Positions 29,955 through 39,924 of a stretch of 64,000 nucleotides of DNA are shown piece after piece. The position numbers were made by a program, and so were the translations under genes. Positions within the stretch are counted from its first letter, which is position 1. Every line of letters begins with the position of its first letter. Source of the DNA: Odontocerum albicorne (lineage: Eukaryota > Arthropoda > Insecta > Trichoptera > Odontoceridae); contig OX463848.1 of assembly GCA_949825065.1 (NCBI GenBank), positions 39,167,380 through 39,231,379 on the forward strand, given 5' to 3'. Under the pieces are notes generated by a model that searched no databases, was not told the DNA's origin, and saw only the letters and a list, made by a program, of their open reading frames with translations.

Positions 29955-30137
29955 AACCATGAACTTTAAAATAACATATGTTTCGGAGGGTTTTATTGCG
30001 AGGTTTGGCTTATGATACCGATTTTTCGAAAACGTTGCAGTTTTCATTACAACTTCATAATTGCATACGCGCCGGATTCTACTTGGCCTATAGCGGAGTC
30101 TCAACTGTGACGTGAGTGCATGGGTCCGTCTCCCCAC
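29955..30137 (-). repeat. P2 family copy
   Basis: Minus-strand peptide: LTSQLRLRYRPSRIRRVCNY then EVVMKTATFSKNRYHKPNLA. The matching copies at 45480-45665 (minus) and 45768-45905 (plus) share TGAAAACTGCAACGTTTTCG-type sequence and the ACTTATGATG/CATCATAAGCC segment. In this copy the CTGAAGA core is lost. Confidence 0.6.
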
Positions 30138-30453
30138 GACTGGAATCGTGTACGCCGTACGGGTATGTTAGTGTTTGCTCTCTTAGAATTTGGGACCCCT
30201 TGCTTACTATGGGCTCTACTTAAGCGAGTACTTCACATTGTTTATACACCCGCCACTGTGTTGAGGGGTGTTTTTCTGTCACATTGCTACCTTATCTCTT
30301 GAATCCACAAATTATTACGACTGACAGTTGTTTGGAACTTAATGAAGGGTTTGAATGTAAATAATGGTTACTGACATTTTGGTGTCAATTTCTGTAACCT
30401 TTGGGATGAATCCAAAGATGAAGGAATAGTTTTCATTAGTTGTTTAATAAACT
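30138..30453. other. No recognisable gene
   Basis: Leader into the tandem array; nothing recognised. Confidence 0.45.
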
Positions 30454-31141
30454 TTTGTATTATTTCAATATTTCGTTTTGAACAAATATTTAAATGCAGT
30501 ATTCTTATGTTAGTTCTTTCTTTTTTTGTATAAAATGCACTATTCTTATTCCGCACAGAACTCTGTCATTTGTATTATTTCAATATTTTGTTTTGAACAA
30601 ATATTTAAATGCACTATTCTTATGTTAGTTCTTTCTTTTTTTGTATAAAATGCATTATTCTTACTCCGCCCAGAACTCTGTCATTTGTATTATTTCAATA
30701 TTTTGTTTTGAACAAATATTTAAATGCACTATTCTTATGTTAGTTCTTTCTTTTTTGTATAAAATTCACTATTCTTACTCCGCCCAGAACTCTGTCATTT
30801 GTATTATTTCAATATTTTGTTTTGAACAAATATTTAAATACACTATTCTTATGTTAGTTCTTTCTTTTTTTGTATAAAATGCACTATTCTTATTCCGCCC
30901 AGAACTCTGTCATTTGTATTATTTCAATATTTTGTTTTGAACAAATATTTAAATGCACTATTCTTATGTTAGTTCTTTCTTTTTTGTATAAAATTCACTA
31001 TTCTTACTCCGCCCAGAACTCTGTCATTTGTATTATTTCAATATTTTGTTTTGAACAAATATTTAAATGCACAATTCTTATGTTAGTTCTTTATTGTTTT
31101 GTATAAAATGCACTATTCTTATTCCGCCCAGAACTCTGTCA
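30454..31141. repeat. Tandem array of ~115-bp units, higher-order pattern
   Basis: Units begin TTTGTATTATTTCAATATTT at 30454, 30569, 30684, 30798, 30913 and 31027, and the array ends at 31141: periods 115, 115, 114, 115, 114, 115. From the third unit the 114/115 alternation and paired variants (AAATTCAC against AAATGCAC) define a 229-bp dimer, giving two near-identical 78-codon frames (30641-30877 and 30870-31106). Each unit contains CCGCCCAGAACTCTGTCA. A single diverged relative of that phrase occurs at 54006. The frames have no coding support. Confidence 0.9.
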
Positions 31142-31179
31142 TTTGGATAGCTCTAGGTGTTCCATAAAACAAGTTCTCT

Positions 31180-31490
31180 TCGATGAAAGACATCAGGCTC
31201 GGCATTTTGATTATGGGAGTAAAACTTAGACTTGGAAGAAGACTTAAAGGAAGAATAGAAATGCGTGCACTGGGAAAAATACATGGGGTGACAATATATA
31301 TGACAAGACGGAATGAAGTGATAAGGGATGAATATGAAATTGAGGCATGAGTAAGATGAAGAAGATCACTCTAAGATGGTTGGGCACGTGGAACAAATTA
31401 ATGAAGAAAGATTTACAAAACAAATATATGCAAAATAAATGTGAGTGGAAGGCGGGGTTGAGGAAAACCAAAGAAAGCATTTATTAACAA
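31180..31490 (+). mobile_element. LINE-A fragment
   Basis: Plus-strand order: ATTATGGGAGTAAAACTTAG, TAGAAATGCGTGCACTGGGA, AGGGATGAATATGAAATTGA, AAGATCACTCTAAGATGGTT, GGGCACGTGGAACAAATTAA, GTGAGTGGAAGGCGGGGTTG. Decayed, no intact frame. Confidence 0.7.
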
Positions 31491-31837
31491 TTGCCTTACT
31501 GTGCTAAACAATTCCGCCAGCCACTGTGCTGGACGCTCAGCATCCAGTGAAAAATGTATATTTTAAATTATAATTATGCAAAATCTGCTAGGTTATTTTT
31601 TGTAATTAGCTATAAAATTATTTTATTATGTAAGCCCTGGCCACTGACTATCCATCATAGGGTGGCAAGTGTTAAACACCATTTATTAATATTTTTTTCA
31701 GGTCCTTTCCATATTACAGTTTTCCCTAATTCGTACAAGGACCAAACATAACAAATACTAAAAAAACATATATTAAACGATCCAAAATTTTAAGACTTAT
31801 TTGATATACTAAAACATTATGACAAAATGTAGTATAA
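31491..31837. other. No recognisable gene
   Basis: AT-rich; no supported feature. Confidence 0.45.
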
Positions 31838-32075
31838 AAAATGATTGGAGACCCTAGAAATTTCTAAGCCGCTCTTGACCGAAATTGTCCCATGCCTCCC
31901 TCACCCCTCAGCCCCCAACCATTGAAGCGTGTATATCGGTACCAGTTCGAACAGCATTTAGTCTTGTTTGCGCTCCCCTGAAGATGAGATGAAAGCCTTG
32001 AAACCGGTAGGGTTATACCGTCAAAAAAAGTGGAATAAACAGTGTTTGATAAAAATAAAATACAATAAAAAATGA
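31838..32075 (+). mobile_element. PAL element, long half
   Basis: Plus: GAGACCCTAGAAATTTCTAA, GCTCTTGACCGAAATTGTCC, CATGCCTCCCTCACCCCTCA (matching the coding end seen inverted at 19950-20080), then GCGCTCCCCTGAAGATGAGA, AGCCTTGAAACCGGTAGGGT, GTGGAATAAACAGTGTTTGA. Coding remnant joined to one arm; not palindromic here. Confidence 0.8.
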
Positions 32076-32099
32076 AATAATTTCAAATACTACACTAAA

Positions 32100-32290
32100 T
32101 TTAAGAGATTTTTCCTGAAGGAGCGAGCGACACATGAAACACGTCTATATGAGGACACACGCGGTTAAAACGTTAGTATGTGAAGGTTTATGAATGTGGA
32201 ACAGGCGATATATGTGTGTTGAGATATGAAAGTATGGGGTTCTGTCCTCTTTGGGTACCCCGACAGAGAAACTGCGAGAAGGTATGAATT
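32100..32290 (+). mobile_element. LINE-A 3' fragment
   Basis: GAAGGTTTATGAATGTGGAA, CAGGCGATATATGTGTGTTG, ATATGAAAGTATGGGGTTCT, CCCCGACAGAGAAACTG: the end of the LINE-A ORF. Confidence 0.65.
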
Positions 32291-32638
32291 GATTTACTAT
32301 AGCCTTTATTTAAGTCGGCGACGACAGTACGTTTCTCCTATCGGTCTTATCCAAGCTTTCCATGCACGCTACAAAAGTAAAGTTGACTGCAGTGTATTGT
32401 TAATCACCAATATTATAGCTGACCACAATTTCTAAAAGAAAAATAAGTAAATTATTTTATTATAAGATTTTCTAAAAAGTAGTTGGATATTTCTCAGATA
32501 GATGTCGTTAGGACAAAATATTAGTACCAACATAATTTAAACGTGCTGAATGTATATTATTATGAAAAGTTATAGTAAAACGCATTTTTAGCTATTGTTT
32601 ACTCAAATTTCTTCAGCGTGTATTGCATAATTTTGAAG
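32291..32638. other. No recognisable gene
   Basis: AT-rich; nothing supported. Confidence 0.45.
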
Positions 32639-32960
32639 ATGGAACAAAATAAGTTGTTTTCTTGCTGCTTGATACTTTTTTACCACCGCAAAATAATAAA
32701 TGTAATACAAACCAAATAAATTATATGTGCAATGTATGGCGCCGATGCAGTAAGCGATCGTGTGTGTCAAATGTGGTTTAAAAAAATCGTAATGGTGATA
32801 TAACTCTCGAAAATTATGTCCGTTCTGGATGGTTGATTACCACCGATAAAGGCCGAATCAAGGTTTTAATCGGGAAAAACCAGCGTTCATCGACAAACAA
32901 AATGATGAAAACTACTTACTACAAGAAGATTTGGTGTAATTTTGCGTTTGAATGTGATCT
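32639..32960 (+). pseudogene. Mariner transposase N-terminal remnant
   Basis: From ATG 32639: MEQNKLFSCCLILFY, a stop, then ICAMYGADAVSDRVCQMWFK. After a frameshift it continues NGDITLENYVRSGWLITTDK and GRIKVLIGKNQRSS. Layout and residues (YGxDAVSxRV..WFK, RSG) are the N-terminal helix-turn-helix domain of a mariner family different from the three others in the window. A segment with ATTTTGCGTTTGAAT (32940) recurs inverted at 37505, next to a possible end of the same family. Confidence 0.65.
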
Positions 32961-33485
32961 ACCAATACCAAATTACCTTCCGGACAACCTATTAACTCTT
33001 ATGTTCATTCAATAATCCATTAATGCCTTGTATGTGTCTTGGATGCCTGGAGGTCGCCACTGTTATTCGTGTTCAGTATTTCTTTTCCAGCGTGTTGTGA
33101 TTGTTTAATTTTTCGAGTATGTTTATTTGAACCAAAAATATTTTCTTTTTTTAAGTTGGCAACAATTTGTAATTGTGATGACACATGAGTTTGTTAATTC
33201 TTCATTTTGTTTGGCCGCGGTTCGATGACAGGGAAACTATTGAAACATATTTTATGTTCGAGTTGTTAAAAATCGCGAGCGTCTGCATTACTTACGTGTG
33301 TTTTTATGTTAATATCGCGGGTGTAAGTCAGCTGTCTCAGAGCAGGCAATGCACCTCTTGAGACAGACCTCGTAGACCGTTTATCTTGTATAGAGTAGAA
33401 TTATAAAAATAAATTTTATAAAGCGCCGTTTTGATACCTACATCTAAAGTCGAATGTGCATTTTATATAGCACATTCGGCTTTAA
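32961..33485. other. No gene; one short hairpin
   Basis: 33450-33482 forms a 14-bp hairpin: AAAGTCGAATGTGC, 10-base loop, GCACATTCGGCTTT. It adjoins the TTAA of the next element. Related AAAG(T/C)CGAATGTG phrases are at 34165 (inverted) and 51557. Confidence 0.5.
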
Positions 33486-34078
33486 CCTTTCGCTTCCTGT
33501 GCTAAAAAAATCCGCCCGTTCCGGTGTTGTGTAATCAATACACGTTTAAAAATTAATGATTTAAAATCGGAAAAATAAGAATATTCATAGCCAATCGCTT
33601 AAATTAATTAAATTTGAAGTAAAAAGTGAAAATAATGGAAATTTAATTGCTGAAAACAAGAAAAAAAACATCGGCCGACGTTTACAAAACGGGCGAAGCG
33701 ACCACCTCAAATGGATGCCCGAGAGCTACTGAAGTGAGCGAACTGAGATTCTATTTCTTGCGTTCTCATATACCGAAGTAGAGTGAGACGTGAATAGCGT
33801 CGCTTCCTCACCCATAGCGGTTTTTTTGGAATGAATATACCTACGTCACACACTGGCACACGTTTGATTGTATTGGTGAATTTATTCCCGATTTTCGCAA
33901 AATATCTCTGATGTGGCCGATAAGTGCTAATTATTATTAATATTATTTTTTTCATTCAATGCTTAAATGTATTACGGAGGAATACCTAAAATCTGAACCC
34001 AGTATTTATTATATTTTTAGAGATATTAAAGTTTTTAGAAGCAATATGTACTAGTTACACATCACAGGGTGAGAAGGG
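33486..34078. mobile_element. piggyBac-like MITE, copy 1 (593 bp)
   Basis: Flanked by TTAA on both sides (33482-33485, 34079-34082). The left end is CCTTTCGCTTCCTGTGC; the right end inverted is CCCTTCTCACCCTGTGATG, an imperfect inverted pair. It is non-coding and nearly collinear with 49427-50008 over its whole length (TCGGTGTTG/CCGGTGCTA-type substitutions and indels). TTAA target plus CCC/CCT ends point to the piggyBac superfamily; no transposase is present. Confidence 0.8.
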
Positions 34079-34082
34079 TTAA

Positions 34083-34644
34083 TAAGAAAAACTGCTGAAA
34101 ACTTACTTAGGCAAGATGAACTAAAAAGAAACCTTTGTAGATCTTCCGATATGTGATAGTAACACATTCAGCTTTAGGTGTAGTATAGTGTATGTGTATA
34201 ATGCTCATATATCATATTATGAATTTTTATAAGACCTCCCAAAAAGGGTTGTATTCAAGTGCCTCCTAAAGTTTCATACACCACTCATCTCTCTAACACT
34301 TAAATGTAGCTATTTCACGTCACAGGACCAGCAACGACAAAGCCCTGTCGTAATACACCGCCCTGTTGGATCGATTCGGAACAATCATTTGACATTTGAA
34401 TGAATAAAAAGTGTGCAATGTCTTAAAACTTTGCTACGCTACCAATTTAATGAAATTTCAACGGTTACTGTCTAATTGGCGTTTAAATTGACGTTGTAAC
34501 AGTCCAAGTATTTGCATGTGTATGATTTTTATAGTTAAGAGGAAATTTTAACTATAATATTGATTTTCATACATTTTAATCTGTGTTTTATTCAGGTATA
34601 ATAGGTATTCAGTGCAAATGTTATATCAGGTCCTTCAGAATATA
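34083..34644. other. Short repeat match, otherwise nothing
   Basis: 34083-34185 matches the inverted 51545-51660 (AACCTTTGTAGATCTTCCGA, TATGTGATAGTAACACATTC). The rest is unrecognised. Confidence 0.5.
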
Positions 34645-35568
34645 CAATGGTCATCTAGAAAGTAAGGTTACAAAAGCTCCTGAGGCCGGGGGAATTTTTT
34701 TGTTTCAAAGTTGGTGCACCTGGCGTGTAGGGGGGATTCTAACGGTCAGTTTGTTTGGTCCCGCGTGTTTGTCGGCCATTTTATTCAGTCACAGTAAATT
34801 CTTCCAATGGAGAGGTCGTCGCGCGCTCCCGCCAGAAAACGTCCGTGCGAGATCCGCGCGGTCATCCGTTTTTTGACTTTGCAGAACAATGCCGCTGCGA
34901 ATATTCATTGGAAGCTTGTGGAAGTTTATGGTAGTGATGTGATGAGTCGACAACATGTCACGAAGTGGGTTAGGTTTTTCAGAGAAGGCCGTACTGATAC
35001 TCACGACGAGGCAAGGCAGTGATTTCTGACGAACTTGTGCAAAAAATTGAAGAACAAGCACGAAATGACCGCCGTGTGACGCTTGACGACCTTCACGAAG
35101 AATTTCCTGAAATTTCTCGAAGTCTCCTTGGTGATATTGTGTCGGAAAAACTTGGTTACAAGAAGTTGTGTGCGAGATGGGTGCTCAGAATGCTCATACC
35201 GGAGCACCGTCAAAATCGCGTGACCGCCGCGCATGAATTTTCGGATCGTTTTGCACAGGAGGGAGAAGCTTTTCTGGACTCTGTCGTGACGGGGGATGAG
35301 ACGTGGGTGTGTCACTACACCCCAACAATTTTCCAACGATCAGGAGGTCGAGGAAGCTGTAAAGAAGTGGCTGAAAGAGCTGGCGGCGGAGGTCTATGAC
35401 ACTGGCATACAAAAGCTGGTGCCCCGACTACAGAAATGTCTCGATCTCGACGGCGATTACGTTAAAAAATAGTTTAATATATTTGTGAAGTAACCTGTGA
35501 ATTTCAATTCAATACAAGCATTTTTCGATCCTACATAAATGTTGTAACCTTACTTTCTGGATGACTCG
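34645..35568 (+). mobile_element. Mariner, internally deleted (924 bp)
   Basis: TA flanks at 34643-34644 and 35569-35570. The inverted ends share TCATC(T/C)AGAAAGTAAGGTT. The core AGAAAGTAAG is also used by the element at 37584-38746, so the two are related families. The central catalytic portion is deleted. Confidence 0.85.
34807..35472 (+). pseudogene. Mariner transposase, frameshifted and missing core
   Basis: Starts MERSSRAPARKRPCEIRAVI (ATG 34807), with the first helix-turn-helix through QHVTKWVRFFREG. A frameshift at about 35019 breaks the GRP linker. The second helix-turn-helix follows (VTLDDLHEEFPEISRSLLGD), then CARWVLRMLIPEHRQNR (linker motif changed from WVPxxL) and VTGDETWVCHYTP with the first catalytic D. 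The frame then jumps directly to NDQEVEEAVKKWLKELAAEV and LDLDGDYVKK-stop, so both other catalytic residues and roughly 130-150 residues are gone. Confidence 0.85.
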
Positions 35569-36044
35569 TATACCGAATGAATCAGTATGGCATGGTCACT
35601 TGAAATATATTATGCATGCGTGCAGCTCGTGGTGGTCAACGTGGGGCCGCTGCATCATCGATTGGCGACCTGGTGACTCTAACATGCACACGGTTCAATG
35701 CAGGTGCAGTTCAAGTGACATTTATCCCTGCAGATTAGAAACAGGGTGCATGCTTTTGAAAGATTTCAAGTTTAGTTAAAGAATATTTGAAAAAAGGGTC
35801 CCTCTTTAATCGCGTGCTCAATGCTGAGTGTCGTGGTTCTCTGCTGTCTGGAACCTGATGCTTTACCTACCTCCATCATGTCCGATCCTGGACCATATTG
35901 AATACAACGTTTTATCAAATCGGTGCGGGTCCCGGCTATAGCTCTCTGTACGGCCGTGCCTTCATTATGTATCCCGATTCTATCCGTTACGTAAATTAAA
36001 AACCTTCAGATTTTTGTTCATCATATATTATATATTCATCATAT
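35569..36044. other. No recognisable gene
   Basis: 35640-35720 has a weak tRNA-like phrase (GATTGGCGACCTGGTGACTC ... CGGTTCAATGC) that could be a SINE head. Not enough to call. Confidence 0.4.
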
Positions 36045-36565
36045 TTTCAGCGTCTTTCCAATCATGGATTAGCGCTTCGCTCAAATAGAGATTGTTTATT
36101 GGCCTTTCCAGTTCACCGCTCCTCTTTCTTTACGTCGTCCTTTTCTGTCCATGCAGTGAGACTGTGGAATCAGTTACAAACCAATATAAGACTCGCTCCG
36201 TCCTTGGCATGCTTTAAGAAGCGACTGAAAAAACTCTTAATTTCTAGTCAGTAAAATAACGTGTTTCATTCCTGATTTTTCTTTGCCTATCCTCTCCACC
36301 GTTCTTTCCTTTCCTTTTGATTGATGATATCTCACTTTATATGAAAAATAATGTTCGGGTGATTGTCCGTCTTTGTGGGGTTCGTGGGCATGTTCTCGCG
36401 TATATGTTTATGGATTTCGTGGAAATGGATAGTCATTTGAATGATTTGCGACCACGTAACTTGCTTCATTTAATTTTGTCTGGTTGGTTGGAAGAGATTG
36501 CCACCTGGCAATAAGCCCGCCAGATTGTATTGCAATAAAAGCGTTAAATAAATAAAAATAAATTA
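36045..36565 (+). mobile_element. LINE-J 3' end with last codons
   Basis: ORF end on +: LQRLSNHGLALRSNRDC, SVHAVRLWNQLQTNIRLAPS, ACFKKRLKKLLISSQ-stop, the xxLWNxLP-type C-terminus of jockey/CR1-like ORF2. The J1 3' UTR follows (GATATCTCACTTTATATGAA ... TGGTTGGTTGGAAGAGATTG, GCAATAAGCCCGCCAGATTG, TATTGCAATAAAAGCG) with a TTAAATAAATAAAAATAAAT tail. Strongly 5'-truncated. Confidence 0.85.
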
Positions 36566-37469
36566 ATATATTATAAAGGTATAATATTTTTATTGATTGG
36601 TGATAGTCGATAACATTGTGTTTTTTAATCATCTTAACGTGTTTATTATGTTATTACAACAGTCATTAATTATTATTGCGTAACATTAGCAAAAGGAAAG
36701 TATCCTGTAAGATGGACAGACCAAATGAATGATTTACTCGTAACATGACCCTCGTTAACCCTTTCGCTGCTATTTTTTTCTTATAACTTACTCCCACTAC
36801 TAGTTTACATTTGAAAAAATATACTTTCCTCTTGGTAATATTACGCTTTATTAATTAATCTATCACCAATCAATAAAAATACCATACCTTTATATATAAT
36901 ATATGGTGAAATATTGTGCACAGTTTAAGGAATACATAAATAGCCAAAAATTTAATAAATCACAATTTACTTTACAAATTCACGTACAGATGAACAAATC
37001 ACGCCTTGCAATGATAATAACATACGAGAGTATGATGTTAAGTTAAATGTTACATTGTTAATTATGATAATGAAATTTCTATGTTTTTTGATTGACAACA
37101 AAATGTGTGTGGTCTGTATCCTGTTTCTATTGCAAATTTGCGTTTAACCCAGATATTTTAAAGTAGTGTTTCTCAATCGGGGTTTGTAAATATTGTTATA
37201 CTAGTATGTGGGTGCGATATTTACCAACCAATTTTTTTATAACTGCATTATTGACATAATTTTATTTTAGTGTTATAACTTCACGATTTTGTGTAAAAAA
37301 TGTTTCATGTATAACAAAGGAAGTATAACCACGTGTCAGAGTTTCGGAATATACTGAAATAGCTTACATACACCGAAAGAGCCTTCATGTTCGGTTAACA
37401 TTGTTTTGCGTGCATAACAATCCCAATTCTCCTTCATATGGTTTACGATGATCAATTTGTAAAACGAAT
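36566..37469. other. No recognised gene; possible lone hAT-type end
   Basis: AGTAGTGTTTCTCAATCGGG at 37163 resembles the left end of hAT-type MITEs. No inverted partner found. Otherwise AT-rich. Confidence 0.4.
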
Positions 37470-37550
37470 AACTATTGGATTATTCGAAAAGTTGTTTCGT
37501 TTTCGTCAAATTCAAACGCAAAATTGCACCAACTGCTCGTGAACCAGTGG
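37470..37550. mobile_element. Possible mariner end fragment
   Basis: ATTGGATTATTCGAAAAGTT followed by GTTTCGTTTTCGTCAAATTC has the style of mariner terminal repeats (TTGG..TTCAAAAAGT..). It shares the inverted ATTCAAACGCAAAATTGCAC with 32930-32955. Only one end is seen. Confidence 0.35.
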
Positions 37551-37583
37551 TTTTGATATTTTCAGTACCTCGACTATGTAATA

Positions 37584-38746
37584 CTAGGCGTATCCAGAAA
37601 GTAAGTGTACTGAGGCTCTCACGACCGGATGGATTTTATTTTTGACATGTTGGCTACACTTCCGTGTAGCCTGACCCTTCCCCTCCGCAACGAGACCAGT
37701 TTGAGGTCAGTACGTTGAGAAGTGTCGACGTGACAACACGTTTCGGGAAAAGTGTCAATCCAATCTCCCGCCAAGTGCGAAATACGCGGTGTCATCCGTT
37801 ATCTCGTTTGGAAGGGAAAACCTCAGGTTGAGGTTTATAATGAGGTGAAAACTGCATATGGTGATAAAGCTATGAATCGTACGAGTGTGTACAAGTGGTG
37901 TCGCGAGTTTAAAAACGGTCGTACGTCTGTGCATGATGATCAGAGGAGCGGAAGACCTTCAATTGTGACTGACGAAATTGTGGAAAAAATCGAAAATGCG
38001 CTCCGTGACGATCACAGATTGACTGTGGATGAACTTTCTGCGATGTTTCCGCAAATCTCCAGATCTCTACTACACGAAACCATCACAGAAACCCTCGTAT
38101 ATCGGAAACTGTCCGCGAGGTGGGTCCCAAAACAGCTGACCGACCAACACAAGTTGAATCGAGTGGAGGCCGGGCAAGAGTTTTTGAGGCGCTGCAAACT
38201 CCATGGAGATGAATTTCTCCGCTCCATCGTTACTGGAGATGAAACTTGGGTTGCACACTACACGCCTGAAACCAAAAGGCAGTCTCAACAGTGGCGTCAC
38301 ACCTCTTCACCCTCACCAACAGTGGCGACAAAGGGAGTCTGCCTGCTGCACGACAATGCCAGACCACACACGACCAACGCCACGAAGGAACTGCTCGCCT
38401 CGTTTAAATGGGATGTCCTGAACCATCCCGCGCATTCCCCTGACCTAGCACCTTCAGATTACTATCTCTTTACCTCCCTGAAGCTGCACATGGGTGGAAA
38501 AAGGTTTTCAACCGACGAGGAGGTAAAGGAGGAGGTGGAGAGTGGACGGAGGGGTTGGCGGGAAACTACTTCGAGGAATGCATCAAAAAGTTAATACCCC
38601 GCTTCACCACCTGCATTGAGAGGACTGGCGACCATGTCGAAAAATAGCTTACATATGTACTACGGTAACCACGTAATTTTTTTGTTTAAATAAAAAAAAT
38701 TGTAACCTACAAAAATTCAGTACACTTACTTTCTGGATATGCCTCG
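37584..38746 (+). mobile_element. Mariner, internally deleted (1163 bp)
   Basis: TA flanks at 37582-37583 and 38747-38748. Ends: CTAGGCGTATCCAGAAAGTA and, inverted, CGAGGCATATCCAGAAAGTA, both continuing AGTGTACTGA. It contains one long transposase frame with an in-frame central deletion. Confidence 0.9.
37752..38647 (+). pseudogene. Mariner transposase with central deletion
   Basis: The frame opens at a GTG (37752) where an ATG would be expected (SIQSPAKCEIRGVIRYLVW), so the start codon is probably mutated. Both helix-turn-helices are present, with RSGRPSIVTD as linker and ARWVPKQLTD as linker motif. Catalytic D1 is in VTGDETWVAHYTPE, D2 in HDNARPHTTN and D3 in HSPDLAPSDYYLF, with 34 residues between D2 and D3 (DD34D). 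Between D1 and D2, about 65 residues of the usual core are missing (SPSPTVATKGVCLLHDN). Near the end a frameshift (38540) turns the C-terminus into junk; the true end, IERTGDHVEK-stop, is at 38647. Inactive. Confidence 0.88.
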
Positions 38747-38754
38747 TATATTCA

Positions 38755-39615
38755 CTAAAAGTTTCTGTTTCAAAACATGGATCAGGCGATGACAGACTCA
38801 TTTTTATACCAATAAACCACCTTAAATTCCATACATATTCATTTGCGGTCGACTTGACGTGACTGTGGAACGAACGCCCAGAAGTCGTCAGATGTGCACC
38901 ATCCTTATTTACGTTTATAAGAGAATTAGAAAAAAAATATTACATTACTCAGAATGTCCTCTCATTCTTATTTTCCTTTGTTTCCCTTCTTTATCATTGA
39001 ACTAACTACTTTCCTCTAATGTACCATTATTAAGAGATTGGTCATTTGTTTTTTTTTACTTCAATTTAAATTAATATTGGTTTATAAAATCTGTCGTGGA
39101 TCAAAACAGTTTATCCAAGATGATCTGGTAAAACCTGTGTGCGACCTATCCTCACATATGGCATCGAAGCGAGAGCGGACACTGTCAGGACAAAAAGTAT
39201 GCTAAGGACAACGGAAATAAGAACTCTGCGCGCTATTGCTGGGAAGACTGCGTAATCGCGTAAGGAACACCACAATCCGGGAGGTCTGTGAGGTCCAAGA
39301 TGTGGTCAGATGGGGACGACAGCGTCGACGATACTGGTACCAACATGTACAGAGAATGAATTCCACAAGAATTCCATACATAGCTCTGCATGGGGTGCCG
39401 GATGGACGGCGTCCGCCAGGGAGACCCCCGAAACGATGGAGAGATAGCTGGAGCTCAGCATCACAGGACAATCCTGCAGTAACAGACTCTTGAGAGTCTA
39501 CAGAAAGTTTAAGAAAAAGAAGAAGAAGAAGATCTGGTTGGTTGGAGGATGTATAGCAATAAGCCCACCACATGTACTATGTACACAAAAGGATGAAAAT
39601 CAAATAAATAAACAT
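38755..39615 (+). mobile_element. LINE-J-like 3' end, interrupted
   Basis: The ORF end reads LWNERPEVVRCAPSLFTFIR then ELEKKYYITQ (38860-38950), a jockey/CR1-type C-terminus from a different subfamily than 36045. The 3' UTR runs to 39129, is interrupted by LINE-C, and resumes at 39531 with GATCTGGTTGGTTGGAGGAT, AGCAATAAGCCCACCACATG and an AAATCAAATAAATAAACA tail. Confidence 0.7.
39130..39530 (+). mobile_element. LINE-C, 5'-truncated, 8-bp TSD
   Basis: Encodes the post-RT C-terminus. In two frames: LTYGIEARADTV, RTKSMLRTTEIRTLRAIAGK, then TIREVCEVQDVVRWGRQRRR, RPPGRPPKRWRDSWSSASQD-stop. The tail is AAGAAAAAGAAGAAGAAGAA. TSD GATCTGGT at 39122-39129 and 39531-39538. Sister copies: 58119-58468 and 62121-62909. 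A frameshift follows IAGK; non-functional. Confidence 0.85.
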
Positions 39616-39644
39616 TCCGAAGAAGACAGTTTAATATATTATTT

Positions 39645-39885
39645 ACAGTTAAGGCATAACATTGTGGAGGTTTAAAGACATTGTAATTTGTTTTACCGAG
39701 CACTGTTTATATCACTTTTTTGTAATGGTATAACCCTACCGGTTTCAAGGCTTTCACCTCGTCATCAGGGAGCACAAACAATACTTGTTTGTGCTCCCCT
39801 GATGATGAGGTGGAAGTCTTGAAACCGGTAGGGTTATACCGTTACAAAAAAGTGGAATAAACAGTGTTTGATAAAACAAATTAGA
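39645..39885. mobile_element. PAL palindrome
   Basis: Left half inverted (AGTTAAGGCATAACATTGTG, TTTTACCGAGCACTGTTTAT, ACCGGTTTCAAGGCTTTCAC). Centre GCACAAACAATACTTGTTTGTGC. Right half CTGATGATGAGGTGGAAGTC, TTGAAACCGGTAGGGTTATA, GTGGAATAAACAGTGTTTGA. The left half is longer than the right by the segment up to GTTAAGGC. Confidence 0.85.
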
Positions 39886-39924
39886 ATTTAATATTACTTC
39901 AATGATTTTTTTCATAGTTTTTTT

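Noticed and set aside
30641..31106. Pair of duplicated 78-codon genes
   Set aside because: They are the two phases of the 229-bp tandem dimer; frames persist only because the dimer falls close to a multiple of three.
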